Below are positions 28,170 to 36,799 of a stretch of DNA of 64,000 nucleotides, piece by piece. The DNA is taken from contig CAVPGP010000003.1 of NCBI GenBank assembly GCA_963704025.1, positions 62,001 to 126,000 of the forward strand, written 5' to 3'. Every line of letters starts with the position of its first letter. Within the stretch, counting starts at the first letter, position 1. Position numbers and translations under genes: made by a program. This DNA comes from CAVPGP01 sp963704025. Lineage in GTDB: Bacteria > Actinomycetota > Thermoleophilia > Gaiellales > Gaiellaceae. The notes beneath the pieces were generated by a model. That model worked only from the letters and a program-made list of their open reading frames with translations. It searched no databases and had not been told where the DNA came from.

Positions 28170-29164
28170 GCGCGCCGCCCCTCGCACACCGCACTCTCGG
28201 CCGCTCCGGCATCGACGTGAGCGCGGTCGGGCTCGGCTGCTGGGCGATCGGCCGCCCGTTCTGGTCCGACGGGAAGCCTGTCGGCTGGGGCGAGGTCGAC
28301 GACGACGAGTCGGTGCGTGCGATTCGGCGGGCCGCCGAGCTCGGGGTCACGTTCTTCGACACCTCGGACGTCTACGGGGCCGGGCACAGCGAGCGCGTTC
28401 TCGGTCGCGCGCTTGCTGGACGGCGCGACGAGGTCGTGATCGCGACGAAGTTCGGCAACACGTTCGACGAGTCCACCCGCGCGATCACCGGCAGCGACGC
28501 GTCGCCGGCCGGGATCCGCCACGCCTGCGAGGCCTCGCTCCGCCGGCTCGGCACCGACCGGATCGACCTCTACCAGTTCCACCTCTCCGACTACGACCCG
28601 GTCGCAGCGGCGGAGGTCCGCGACACGCTCGAGGAGCTCGTCGCGGACGGCCTCGTCCGCGCGTACGCCTGGAGCACGGACGATCCAACTCGCGCCGCGG
28701 TGTTCGCCCGGGGAGAGCACTGCGCGGCCGTGCAGCACGAGCTGAACGTGCTCGAGGACGCGCCGGCGATGCTCGCGTTCTGCGAGACGGAAAGGCTCGC
28801 GAGCATCAACCGCTCGCCGCTCGCGATGCGGCTCCTGACGGGGAAGTTCACCGCCTCGTCCCGGCTGCCCGCAGACGACGTGCGCGGCGACGCGCCGCAG
28901 TGGATGAAGTACTTCCGCGACGGCAGCCCCGCGGACGAATGGCTCGAGCGGCTCGCCGCCGTCCGCGAGATCCTCACCGGCTCGGTCCGCTCGACCGGCC
29001 CGGGGGCGCTCTGCTGGATCCTGGGCCGAAGCGGGCGGACGGTCCCGATCCCGGGCTTCCGCACGGTGGAGCAGGTCGAGCAGAACTGCTCGGCGCTGCG
29101 CCACGCGCCGCTGACCGACGCCGAGCTGCACGAGGTCGACGTCCTGCTCGCTCGGGCCGCATGA
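28166..29164 (+). CDS. Aldo/keto reductase
   Basis: A 332-residue NADPH-type oxidoreductase with the catalytic tetrad: aspartate and tyrosine in FFDTSDVYGAGHSERVLGR, lysine in VVIATKFGN and histidine in LYQFHLSDYD. A cofactor-binding end is seen in TVPIPGFRTVEQVEQN. An insertion after the first strand (GRPFWSDGKPVGWGEVDDDE) matches a bacterial aldo-keto reductase subgroup found in sugar loci. GTG start overlapping the galK stop; its own stop overlaps the next gene's ATG, so the three genes are coupled. It is likely to act on a sugar or sugar aldehyde; the substrate is unknown. Confidence 0.87.
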   Translation: MSAPPLAHRTLGRSGIDVSAVGLGCWAIGRPFWSDGKPVGWGEVDDDESVRAIRRAAELGVTFFDTSDVYGAGHSERVLGRALAGRRDEVVIATKFGNTFDESTRAITGSDASPAGIRHACEASLRRLGTDRIDLYQFHLSDYDPVAAAEVRDTLEELVADGLVRAYAWSTDDPTRAAVFARGEHCAAVQHELNVLEDAPAMLAFCETERLASINRSPLAMRLLTGKFTASSRLPADDVRGDAPQWMKYFRDGSPADEWLERLAAVREILTGSVRSTGPGALCWILGRSGRTVPIPGFRTVEQVEQNCSALRHAPLTDAELHEVDVLLARAA

Positions 29165-30003
29165 CGCGCGTCGTCGTCACCGGCGGCTCGGGCAAGGCCG
29201 GGCGCGCCGTCGTCCGTGAGCTGCTCGAGCGCGGGTACGACGTGCTCAGCGCCGACCTCTCGCGCTCGCCCGACCTCTCCGAGGAGCAGCAGGTCCAGGC
29301 CGACCTCACCGACCTCGGCGAAACGATCGAGGTGCTGCGCGGCGCCGACTCCGTCGTGCATCTGGCCGCGATCCCGGCGCCCGGCCTCCGCCCCGACGAG
29401 CTGACGTTCCGTGTCAACACGTCGAGCACCTACAACGTCTTCAGCGCCGCGGCCACGCTCGGGCTCGGACGCGTCGTCTGGGCGTCGAGCGAGACGGTGC
29501 TGGGACTGCCGTTCGAGCGGGAGAGGCCGGCGTACGCGCCGATCGACGAGGAGCACCCGCCGCTGCCGGAGTTCAGCTACGCGCTCTCGAAGCTGATCTC
29601 CGAGGAGCTGGCGCGGCAGTTCAGCCGCTGGATCGGCATCCCGTTCGCCGGCCTGCGCTTCTCGAACATCATGGAGCCGCACGACTACGAGCGGTTCCCG
29701 GGCTTCTGGGCGGACGCACGCGAGCGGCGGTGGAACCTCTGGGGCTACGTCGACGCACGGGACGTCGCGCAGTCGTGCCGACTGGGGCTCGAGGCCGGGA
29801 TCACCGGCGCGGAGGTTTTCATCGTCGCGGCCGCCGACACCGTCATGGACCGCCCGAGCGCGGAGCTGATGGCGGAGGTCTACCCGGACGTGCCGCTGCG
29901 CGACGGCGTGGGGGAGTACGAGACGCTGCTCTCGATCGACAAGGCCCGCCGCGTGCTCGGCTACGAGCCGCGGTTCTCCTGGCGGGACGCGCTCAGCCTG
30001 TAG
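29161..30003 (+). CDS. NAD-dependent epimerase/dehydratase-family protein (extended SDR)
   Basis: A 280-residue extended short-chain dehydrogenase. The N-terminal NAD site is VVVTGGSGKAGRAVVRELLE, with DLTDL for the adenine side, VVHLAAIPAPG, and the catalytic pair in FSYALSKLISEEL. It is shorter than UDP-galactose 4-epimerases (about 330 residues) and lacks their TGGAGFIGSH and NDP-binding stretches, so it is closer to uronate dehydrogenase-like or general sugar SDRs. Position in a galK operon makes a galactose-related role likely, and it is the only candidate for a missing GalE here, but that is weak. It ends convergently with the next aldo-keto reductase, overlapping 11 bases. Confidence 0.8.
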   Translation: MTRVVVTGGSGKAGRAVVRELLERGYDVLSADLSRSPDLSEEQQVQADLTDLGETIEVLRGADSVVHLAAIPAPGLRPDELTFRVNTSSTYNVFSAAATLGLGRVVWASSETVLGLPFERERPAYAPIDEEHPPLPEFSYALSKLISEELARQFSRWIGIPFAGLRFSNIMEPHDYERFPGFWADARERRWNLWGYVDARDVAQSCRLGLEAGITGAEVFIVAAADTVMDRPSAELMAEVYPDVPLRDGVGEYETLLSIDKARRVLGYEPRFSWRDALSL

Positions 30004-30913
30004 CGCGGAGCTCGTCCCAGAGCGCGGGCGGGAGCTCGAGCTCGAGCAGGTCGAGGCTCTCGTCCAGCTCCGCGGAGGAGCGGGCGCCGACGAGGAGGCT
30101 GGCGACGGCCGGATGCCGGAGCGGGAACTGGAGGGCGGCCGCGAGCAGGGGAACCCCGCGACGCTCGCAGACGGCTCGCAGGCGCTGCGCCCGCTCCACC
30201 AGCTCCGGGCCGGCAGGCCGGTAGTCGAACGTCGCGCCGGGCGAGGGATCGGCCAGGATGCCGCTGTTGAGGACGCCGCCGGCGATCACCGCCACGCCCC
30301 GTTCGAGGCAGAGTTGGAAGAGCTCCTCGTCCGCCGTCTGGTCGAGCAGCGTGTAGCGCCCCGCGACGAGCAGGCAGTCGACCTCGGCCTCGCGGACGAA
30401 GCGGGCGAGCAGGCGCGTCTCTGCCATGCCGACGCCGACCGCGCGGATCACGCCCTCGGCGCGCAGCCGGTCGAGTGCGGGGTAGGCGCCCGCGAGCGCC
30501 TCCTCGACGTGCTCCACGGGGTCGTGGATGTGCAGCACGTCGATCCGCTCGAGGTTCAGGCGCTCGAGGCTCTCGTCCACCGAGCGGAGCACGCCGTCGT
30601 AGCTGAAGTCGAACACCGGGTTCACCGTTCCGTCGACGCGCCAATGGGTCTGGCCCGGATCCGGGGGCGCGCCCGCCCGCAGCAGGCGGCCCACCTTCGT
30701 CGCCAGCACGAAGTCGTCGCGCGGCCGGCCCTGGAGGGCGTGCCCGAGACGCCGCTCCGAGGCGCCGTGCCCGTAGAGCGGCGCCGTGTCGAACCAGCGC
30801 ACGCCCCGCTCCCAGGCCCGGTCGATCGCCGCCAGCGCGGTCTCCTCGGCGACCTCCTCGTACAGGCCGCCGAGCGGGGCCGTGCCGAGCCCGACCCGCG
30901 GCAGCTCGATCAT
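29993..30913 (-). CDS. Aldo/keto reductase, D-threo-aldose/L-fucose dehydrogenase-like
   Basis: A 306-residue oxidoreductase. The tetrad is visible as WFDTAPLYGHGASERRLGHA (Asp, Tyr), VLATKVGRLL (Lys) and DVLHIHDPVEHVEEAL (His). The TKVGRLLRAG and IHDPVEH stretches are typical of D-threo-aldose 1-dehydrogenases and L-fucose/pyridoxal dehydrogenases. Its ATG overlaps the lacZ stop by four bases, placing it at the end of the deoR-galT-lacZ unit. It may oxidise galactose or fucose released by the beta-galactosidase to the lactone. The substrate is inferred from family and context only. Confidence 0.85.
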   Translation of the reverse strand: MIELPRVGLGTAPLGGLYEEVAEETALAAIDRAWERGVRWFDTAPLYGHGASERRLGHALQGRPRDDFVLATKVGRLLRAGAPPDPGQTHWRVDGTVNPVFDFSYDGVLRSVDESLERLNLERIDVLHIHDPVEHVEEALAGAYPALDRLRAEGVIRAVGVGMAETRLLARFVREAEVDCLLVAGRYTLLDQTADEELFQLCLERGVAVIAGGVLNSGILADPSPGATFDYRPAGPELVERAQRLRAVCERRGVPLLAAALQFPLRHPAVASLLVGARSSAELDESLDLLELELPPALWDELRATG

Positions 30914-33828
30914 CGACCGACGCGCAGGAGATACTCGAAGTGGTAGCCGCGGGCATCGAGCCGGTGGCGCGGGTCCACGTCCGGCCCGCAGCTCGCCGTG
31001 CCGAGGCCGCGCTGGGCGTGGTCGAGGCTGAGGATCACCTCCGGCCGCGGCTCGAGGTCGCTCGTGTGCCGCGCCGCATAGAGGTCGTCGGCCGTGAAGT
31101 GGCTCGCGGTGAACCCGATCGTCGGCCGGCCCTCCACGGTCAGGCCGTAGCCGGACTCTTCGGTGAGCGAGAGCCGCCGCACCTCGCCGCGGTGGCCGTG
31201 CTCCTGGTGGAGGATGTACGTGACGTACTGCTCCGCGACGGTGCTCGCATAGGAGCCGACGAGCGTCGACGCCTGCCGGTCGGAGTAGTTCTCCCAGGGC
31301 CCGAGCCCGTACCAGCGAAGCCGCTCGAGTCCGGGCCGGAGCGACAGGACGACACCGACCCGCGGCAGGTCGCGCAGGTCGGCGGCGACGTGCACGTCGT
31401 TCTCCACCAGCAGCCGGCCCGACGAGGGGAGGCGATACGTCTGGCGGCGCGTGACGTCGTCCCAGCGCCGGCGGCCGGAGGCGACGTGCCCACCTCGATG
31501 GCCGTGACGGTCACGCGCACCGACTCGAGCCGACGCCGCAGCCGGTCGAGCCCGAGCTCGAGCCACTGCGCGAGCACCCCCGACCGCCGCTCCGGCAGCA
31601 GCCGCAGCCCGTCGTTGTCGGTCGCGGCCCGCCAGAGCTGGAGTCGCGGGCCACGGCGGAGCACGTTGGGGCCGTCCGCGCGGAGCTCCTTCAGGAGCCC
31701 CGTCCTCGTGTCGACGACCGCGCGGACTCCGCCCGCCTCGAGCACGCCCTCGGCCGACGGTGGAGTCGGACGGGCGACTCGAGGCCGGCGCGCCCGCGAA
31801 GGGAGCGGGAGCTGCTGCCACGCCACCTCGTGTCCGGCCTCGGCCCACTCGGTCGCCTCGCGAAGGAAGAAGCGGAACGTGACGAAGCGCTCGCCGGGCC
31901 CGTCAGGCAGTGCGAGCGCCACCTCTGCCGACTCGCCCGGCGCGGCGCGGAGCGCAGGCAGCCGCCCGCGCCTCACGACCTCGCCGTCGACGGAGAGCTC
32001 CCACTCGCCGCGGTACTGCGCGAGGCGAGTGAAGTCGTTGCGGTTGACGACGCGTGAACCGGCCCCGCCCAGCGGGCTCGACGCGCACCGGCCGGGCGAG
32101 GAACTTCAGCTCGTTGAGCGCCGGGTGCGGCTCCCGGTCCGGCCAGACGATCCCGTCCGCGCAGAAGTTGGCGTCGTTCGGCTCGTCGCCGAAGTCGCCG
32201 CCGTACGCCCAGTACTCGCGGCCCCGGTCGTCCGTCTGCCGGATCCCGTGGTCGACCCACTCCCAGACGAAGCCGCCCTGGAGCGCCCCGTGACGCTCGA
32301 ACGCCGCGAAGTAGTCCGCGAGCCCGCCGTTCGAGTTGCCCATCGCATGCGAGTACTCGCAGAGAATCATCGGCCGCGGGTCGTCCAGCTGCGGGAACTC
32401 CTCGATCGCCGCGACCTCGGGGTACATCGGGCAGACGACGTCCGTCGCGGCCCGCCCGCCCGTCCAGTCGAACTTGATCGCCCCCTCGTAGTGCAGCGGC
32501 CGGGACGGGTCGCGCGCGCGGATCCACCCAGCCGCGGCGTCGTGGTTCGGGCCGTAGCCGCTCTCGTTGCCGAGCGACCAGAGGATCACGCTGGGGTGGT
32601 TCTTGTCGCGCTCGACCATGTTCTGCGTCCGCTCGAGGAAGGCGGCCGCGTAGCGCGGGTCGCGGCAGAGGTCGTCGTAGTACGCGTGAGCCTCGACGTT
32701 CGCCTCGTCGACGACGTAGAGCCCGTGTCGGTCGCACAGGTCGAGCCAGTACGGGTCGTTCGGGTAGTGGGACGTGCGCACGGCGTTGACGTTGAACCGC
32801 TTCATCAGGCGGACGTCGGCCTCCATCGACGCGCGCGTGACGGCGCGCCCGCGGACGTCGTCGTGCTCGTGGCGGTTGACGCCCTTGATCAGCACCGCCC
32901 TGCCGTTGACGAGCAGCCGGCGATCGCGGATCTCGACCCGCCGGAAGCCGACGCGGCACGAGACGGTCTCCCCGGCGCCCGAGAGCTCGAGCGTGTACAG
33001 CGCCGGCGCCTCCGCCGACCACTGCCGGGGCGAGCGCACGGGGGCCTCGAATGAGCCCGAGAAGCGCCGCTCGAGGACGAGCTTCCCGCCGGGGTCGAGC
33101 AGGCGCGCGTCGAGCGGCCCCCCTCCCTCGACCTCCACTGCAAGGAGGCCGTGCCGGTAGTCGTCGTCGAGCCGGCAGCGGGCGAAGAAGTCCGTCACGG
33201 ACCCGGCCCCGAGCGACAGGAGCGAGGCGCCCCGCGAGATCCCGGCCTGCCACCACTGGTCCTGATCCTCGACGAAGCTCGCGTCGGACCAGCGGACGAC
33301 GACGGCGTGGAGCTCGTTCACGCCGGGACGAACGAGCCCGGTGACGTCGAACTCGGCGGGCGTTCGCGAGTCCTTCGAGAGCCCGACGGCCTCGCCGTTG
33401 AGGAGGACGTAGAGCACGCCCTCGACGCCGCCGAACCGGAGCACCACCCGCCGCCCGCGCCAGCCGCGCGGGACGCGGAAGCGGCGGCGGTAGATCCCGG
33501 TCGGATTCTCTTCTGGGACGTGCGGCGGCCGCTCCGGGAAGGGCATCTGCACGTTCGTGTAGTGCGGCCGGTCGTAGCCCTGCATCGTCCAGAGGCTCGG
33601 CACCTCCACGGCGTCCCACCCTCGCGCGAGCCCGACCGCGCGGGGCGCGTCCTCGGGCCGCGCGACGCGGCGGAAGTCCCAGGCACCGTCGAGGCTCGCC
33701 GTCCAGCTCGACGGCGTGCGCGCGAGGGTCGCGCGCGGCGGCAGGCGGTGCAGGCTCGTGAGCTCGGGCACCTCCCAGCTCGGGCGGCCGCCGACGACCA
33801 GCAGCGACTCGAGGGCGGCGCTAGGCAC
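30910..33828 (-). pseudogene. lacZ: Beta-galactosidase (GH2, LacZ-type), two frameshifts
   Basis: Reconstructed length is about 970 residues, matching LacZ. The N-terminal sugar-binding domain has PSLWTMQGYDRPHYTNVQMP, the central GH2 barrel has the acid/base in SVILWSLGNESGYGPNHD and the nucleophile in PMILCEYSHAMGNSNGG, and the C terminus has the small-domain motif WYGLGPWENYSDRQ. Frame changes occur near 32060 (one extra C; AGRG then SRVVNRNDF) and near 31487 (one missing base before HVASGRRRWDD). All catalytic motifs lie in the intact 33828-32060 part. GTG start overlaps the galT end by 8 bases. No signal peptide, so the enzyme is cytoplasmic and acts on imported galactosides. Confidence 0.85.
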
Positions 33829-34705
33829 GCGCCGTCGTCAGCGCCTCGCGGAGCATCGCGGCCGCCTCCTCGGGCGCGACGGGGTTGAAGAAGACGCCGG
33901 AGCCGAGCTCGCCGGCCGCGACGTACCGGGTCACGCCCGGCGCGCGCCACGGCGAGACGATCTCGACGTGGACGACCGACTCCGGCCAGGCGCCGCCGTC
34001 GAAGGGCCGCTGGTGGATCCAGAGCATGTAGGGCGTCTGGGCGTCGAAAATCCGGTCCAGCCGCTCGAGCACGTCGACGAGCAGCTCGGCGAGGCCGTCG
34101 CGTTCCGCATCGTCGAGCGACGGCAGGTCGGGCGCGCGGGAATCCGGGACGAGCCTGAGCGCATAGGGGAAGATCGGAGCCTCGGGCACCCACGCCCGCC
34201 ACCCCGGCGTGGTCGAGACGAGGCGGTTGCCCGGGTCGTCGAAGAGCCCGCCGCGCTCGAGCTCGCGGAGCGGCACGTCGGGGACGAAGTCGAAGCCGTA
34301 GATCTGCCCGTGCGGGTGCGAGATCGTCGCTCCCACTTCCGCGCCCCGGTTCTCGAACACCAGCACGTACGCGATCTCCGGTCGCGCGCCGAGCGCCTCG
34401 GAGCGCTCCGCCCAGAGGTCGATCACCTTCCTCGCCCCGGGAGCGCCGAGCGACCAGAACGTGGCGTCGTGCTCCGGTGTGTAGAGAACGACCTCGCAGC
34501 GCGCGTCCGGCATCGCCGGCCAGCGGTTCGGGAACCAGCGCACCTCGTAGGGCTCCGGCGCCTCCAGCCCGCCGGGGCAGAACGGGCAGCCGCCGGGCGG
34601 CAGGTTCGGACGCTCCTGCCGCGACCCCACGACGTACGTGCGCGCGCCCGTGTGGACGTCGACCCGGAGGTCTGGGCCGGGCGACTTCCGCCTGCGGCGG
34701 CTCAC
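33821..34705 (-). CDS. galT: Galactose-1-phosphate uridylyltransferase
   Basis: A 294-residue HIT-superfamily transferase exchanging UMP between UDP-glucose and galactose 1-phosphate. The active-site motif is ISHPHGQIYGFDFVP (nucleophilic histidine in HPH), the N terminus has CPFCPGGLEAPEPYEVRWFPNRWPA with paired cysteines, and the C terminus HVEIVSPWRAPGVTRYVAAG has a second conserved histidine. GTG start overlapping the deoR stop (GTGA). It is slightly shorter than E. coli GalT (348). With galK on the opposite strand it completes the kinase and uridylyltransferase steps of the Leloir pathway. Confidence 0.88.
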   Translation of the reverse strand: MSRRRRKSPGPDLRVDVHTGARTYVVGSRQERPNLPPGGCPFCPGGLEAPEPYEVRWFPNRWPAMPDARCEVVLYTPEHDATFWSLGAPGARKVIDLWAERSEALGARPEIAYVLVFENRGAEVGATISHPHGQIYGFDFVPDVPLRELERGGLFDDPGNRLVSTTPGWRAWVPEAPIFPYALRLVPDSRAPDLPSLDDAERDGLAELLVDVLERLDRIFDAQTPYMLWIHQRPFDGGAWPESVVHVEIVSPWRAPGVTRYVAAGELGSGVFFNPVAPEEAAAMLREALTTARA

Positions 34706-35523
34706 CGTCGTGCGACGACCCGCTCGACGGCTGCTCCTCGCCTGCTCCGCCGGGCGCGGGCCAGGATCAGCCGGTCGACGTAGCCGTCGAGGACTGTCCG
34801 CGCGTCCGCGGCCAGCGCGTCGTCCGTCACCAGCGTGTGCGCTGCGTCGAGCGGCGCGATCCGGCTCAGCCCGCGCACGCCCCACTTCGTGTGGTCGGCG
34901 ACGACGACGATCCGTGCGGCCGACTCGATGAACGCCTGGTCGGCCTCGGCCTCGAGCAGGTTCGGCGTCGTGAAGCCCGCGTCCTCGGCCATGCCGTGCA
35001 CGCCGACGAAGACGAGGTCGAGGTGGAGCGAGCGGAGCGTGGTCATCGCCACCGGGCCGACGAGTGCGTCGGACGGCGTTCGTACCCCGCCGGTCAGCAC
35101 CACGGTCAGGTCGGGGCGGCGTGCGTGGTGGAAGACGTTCGCGACCTCGATCGAGTTCGTCACCACGGTCAGCTGAAAGATGTCGACGAGATGGTGCGCG
35201 AGCCGCCAGGTCGTCGTCCCGCCGGTCAGGCCGATCGCCTGTCCCGGCTCGACGAGCTTGGCGGCCGCCTGGGCGATCGCCTCCTTCTCGCGGATCTGCC
35301 GGTCGGACTTCGCCTCGAAGCCGGGCTCGTCCGTGCTCAGCCGGTCCGCGGCGGTCGCGCCGCCGTGAACCTTGTCGACGAGGCCGGACGCGGCGAGCGC
35401 GTCGAGGTCCCGGCGGATCGTCATGTCGGAGACCGAGAGCATGCCCGTCAGCTCGCTGACGCGGACGGCGCCGAGCCGGCGGATCTCCTCCAGGATCACC
35501 TGCTGTCGCTGCTCGGCGAGCAT
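34702..35523 (-). CDS. DeoR-family transcriptional regulator of the galactose genes
   Basis: A 273-residue repressor. The N-terminal winged helix-turn-helix is QQVILEEIRRLGAVRVSELT with SVSDMTIRRDLDALAASGLV, followed by KVHGGA and a DeoRC effector domain resembling ribose-5-phosphate isomerase (GLTGGTTTWRLAHHL, VVTNSIEVANVF, VVVADHTKWGV). DeoR-family proteins of sugar operons usually respond to phosphorylated sugars, so galactose 1-phosphate is a plausible effector. It is the first gene of the unit deoR-galT-lacZ-aldo-keto reductase, with GTGA coupling to galT. The ATG at 35523 was chosen over an upstream in-frame start because family members begin LAEQRQQ. Confidence 0.87.
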   Translation of the reverse strand: MLAEQRQQVILEEIRRLGAVRVSELTGMLSVSDMTIRRDLDALAASGLVDKVHGGATAADRLSTDEPGFEAKSDRQIREKEAIAQAAAKLVEPGQAIGLTGGTTTWRLAHHLVDIFQLTVVTNSIEVANVFHHARRPDLTVVLTGGVRTPSDALVGPVAMTTLRSLHLDLVFVGVHGMAEDAGFTTPNLLEAEADQAFIESAARIVVVADHTKWGVRGLSRIAPLDAAHTLVTDDALAADARTVLDGYVDRLILARARRSRRGAAVERVVARR

Positions 35524-35636
35524 CGCATCCGCACAATACTGAACACGGTCGCACACGCCTAGGGGCCACTTCTCGTTGCTCTTCGCACCAGGGCTGCGGC
35601 CATGCGAGTGTACGCGCCATATGGTGCTTGAGCGAT

Positions 35637-35670
35637 TCGTGTTGGGTTCTGTCGGAACACGATCGTATTA
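35637..35670 (+). promoter_or_regulatory. Candidate promoter with inverted repeat upstream of the cupin gene
   Basis: TTGGGT (35642-35647) and GTATTA (35665-35670) are 17 bases apart, like sigma-70 -35 and -10 boxes, and stand out in GC-rich surroundings. TCGTGTT (35637-35643) and AACACGA (35656-35662) form a 7-base inverted repeat overlapping the -35 box, a likely operator position. A further imperfect dyad, GCGCCATATGGTGC, lies at 35614-35627. The rest of the 217-base gap to the DeoR gene shows nothing else recognisable. Confidence 0.5.
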
Positions 35671-35740
35671 CCCGGAGGAGGAGGAGCGCGCGCGCCCCAG
35701 CCTCGTCGCCTGATCCCGGACGACGTATCCTCCGGGGGCC

Positions 35741-36256
35741 GTGCCCGAAGAGATCGACGATCCGCGCTCCGGCCAGCGCGTGGTGTTCCGGCGCAACGAG
35801 CCCGACGCGCTCGAGGTCGACCTCTACGTCCGGCCGGGCGCGTTCGTCCGGGAGCACATCCATCCCTCACAGGAGGAGACGTTCGCCGTCGTCGCCGGCA
35901 CGTTCGTGCTCGACGTCGGGGGAGAGCGGCGGAACGTCGGGGCCGGCTTCAGCGAGGTGATCCGCGCGGGGACGAAACACGGCTTCGACCCGGCGGCGGG
36001 CGAGGCGCAGCTGCTCGTCACCATCCGGCCCGCGCTCGACCTGGCCGGCTACTTCCGCGACTACCTGACGCTCTCCCGCGACGGCAAGCTGCGAATCCCG
36101 CGGAGCGGCCTGCCGAAGCCCATCCTGCTCTTTGCCATGCTCATGCACCGGTACCGGAACGAGATCGCCGCCCCGGGCGTCCCCGTCCTGCTCCAGCGCC
36201 CGTTCTGGCGCGTCCTCGCCTGGCTCGGCGGCGTCACCGGCCACCGCCTCAGCTGA
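35741..36256 (+). CDS. Cupin-domain protein
   Basis: A 171-residue protein. Residues 20-100 form a cupin barrel with the metal-binding motif PGAFVREHIHPSQEETFAVVAGTF (His, His, Glu) and the second motif GTKHGFDPAAGEAQLLVTIRP with another histidine. The C-terminal part (YFRDYLTLSRDGKL, then LPKPILLFAMLMHRYRNEI and a hydrophobic tail) is not standard cupin sequence and could associate with the membrane. GTG start. It stands alone between the divergent galactose regulator and the convergent SnoaL-like gene, behind a candidate promoter with an inverted repeat. Function unknown; many such proteins bind small acids or act in isomerisation. Confidence 0.8.
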   Translation: MPEEIDDPRSGQRVVFRRNEPDALEVDLYVRPGAFVREHIHPSQEETFAVVAGTFVLDVGGERRNVGAGFSEVIRAGTKHGFDPAAGEAQLLVTIRPALDLAGYFRDYLTLSRDGKLRIPRSGLPKPILLFAMLMHRYRNEIAAPGVPVLLQRPFWRVLAWLGGVTGHRLS

Positions 36257-36265
36257 GCGCCGTCG

Positions 36266-36796
36266 CTACTTGCCCCCGAGGAACCGGTCCGAGAGCTGCC
36301 GGGCGAACGCGCGCGCGACCGCGAACGGCGGCGTGATCACGGCCATCACGCGCCCCAGCGGCTTCCGCGGGTCCTGGAACATGCCGAGCTGCTCGAGGAT
36401 GATCGCCTTGTCGTAGTAGGTCCGCTCGAGGTTGAGGAGCCCCTCCTCGTCGAACGTGTAGAGCGCGCACACGCGCGACCGCATCTTGCGGCCGAGCGGC
36501 GGCAGCTCCCGCCAGTGCCCCTTGTGCGTCCCGGTGACCACGACCTCGAGGATCACGTACTCGTCGGTCACGTGCCGGCGCTCCGTCTTGATGTCCATGT
36601 CGGGGAAGGCGCCCAGCAGCTCCTCGTAGTGCTCCCGGATCCCCTCGCGGCCCGACCACTGCTCCTCCCAGCCGACGTCGTCGAAGGACGGGTTCTTGCC
36701 CCAGGTGGCCATGATCCGGTCCATGTCCATGTCGATCTCGGCCTGGACGTGCTCCTCGATCAGCTTCAGCCGCGCGTCCATGTCGATCTGCGCCAT
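36266..36796 (-). CDS. SnoaL-like / NTF2-fold protein
   Basis: A 176-residue protein. The first 130 residues match the SnoaL-like polyketide cyclase/NTF2 fold: an N-terminal helix (IEEHVQAEIDMDMDRIMAT), GREGIREHYEELLGAFPDM, and strands TDEYVILEVVVTGTHKGHW and RVCALYTFDEEG. A C-terminal tail of about 35 residues is basic and aromatic. It starts three bases after the GMC oxidoreductase stop, so the two are co-transcribed. Proteins of this fold act as isomerases, cyclases or hydratases on steroids and polyketides. Pairing with a GMC oxidoreductase and divergent flavin oxidoreductases suggests turnover of a terpenoid or steroid-like compound (inference). Confidence 0.8.
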   Translation of the reverse strand: MAQIDMDARLKLIEEHVQAEIDMDMDRIMATWGKNPSFDDVGWEEQWSGREGIREHYEELLGAFPDMDIKTERRHVTDEYVILEVVVTGTHKGHWRELPPLGRKMRSRVCALYTFDEEGLLNLERTYYDKAIILEQLGMFQDPRKPLGRVMAVITPPFAVARAFARQLSDRFLGGK

Positions 36797-36799
36797 TCG

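Noticed and set aside
29161..30003. UDP-galactose 4-epimerase (GalE)
   Set aside because: Too short, with no TGGAGFIGSH start or NDP-sugar-binding segments; kept as an uncharacterised SDR despite the galK context.
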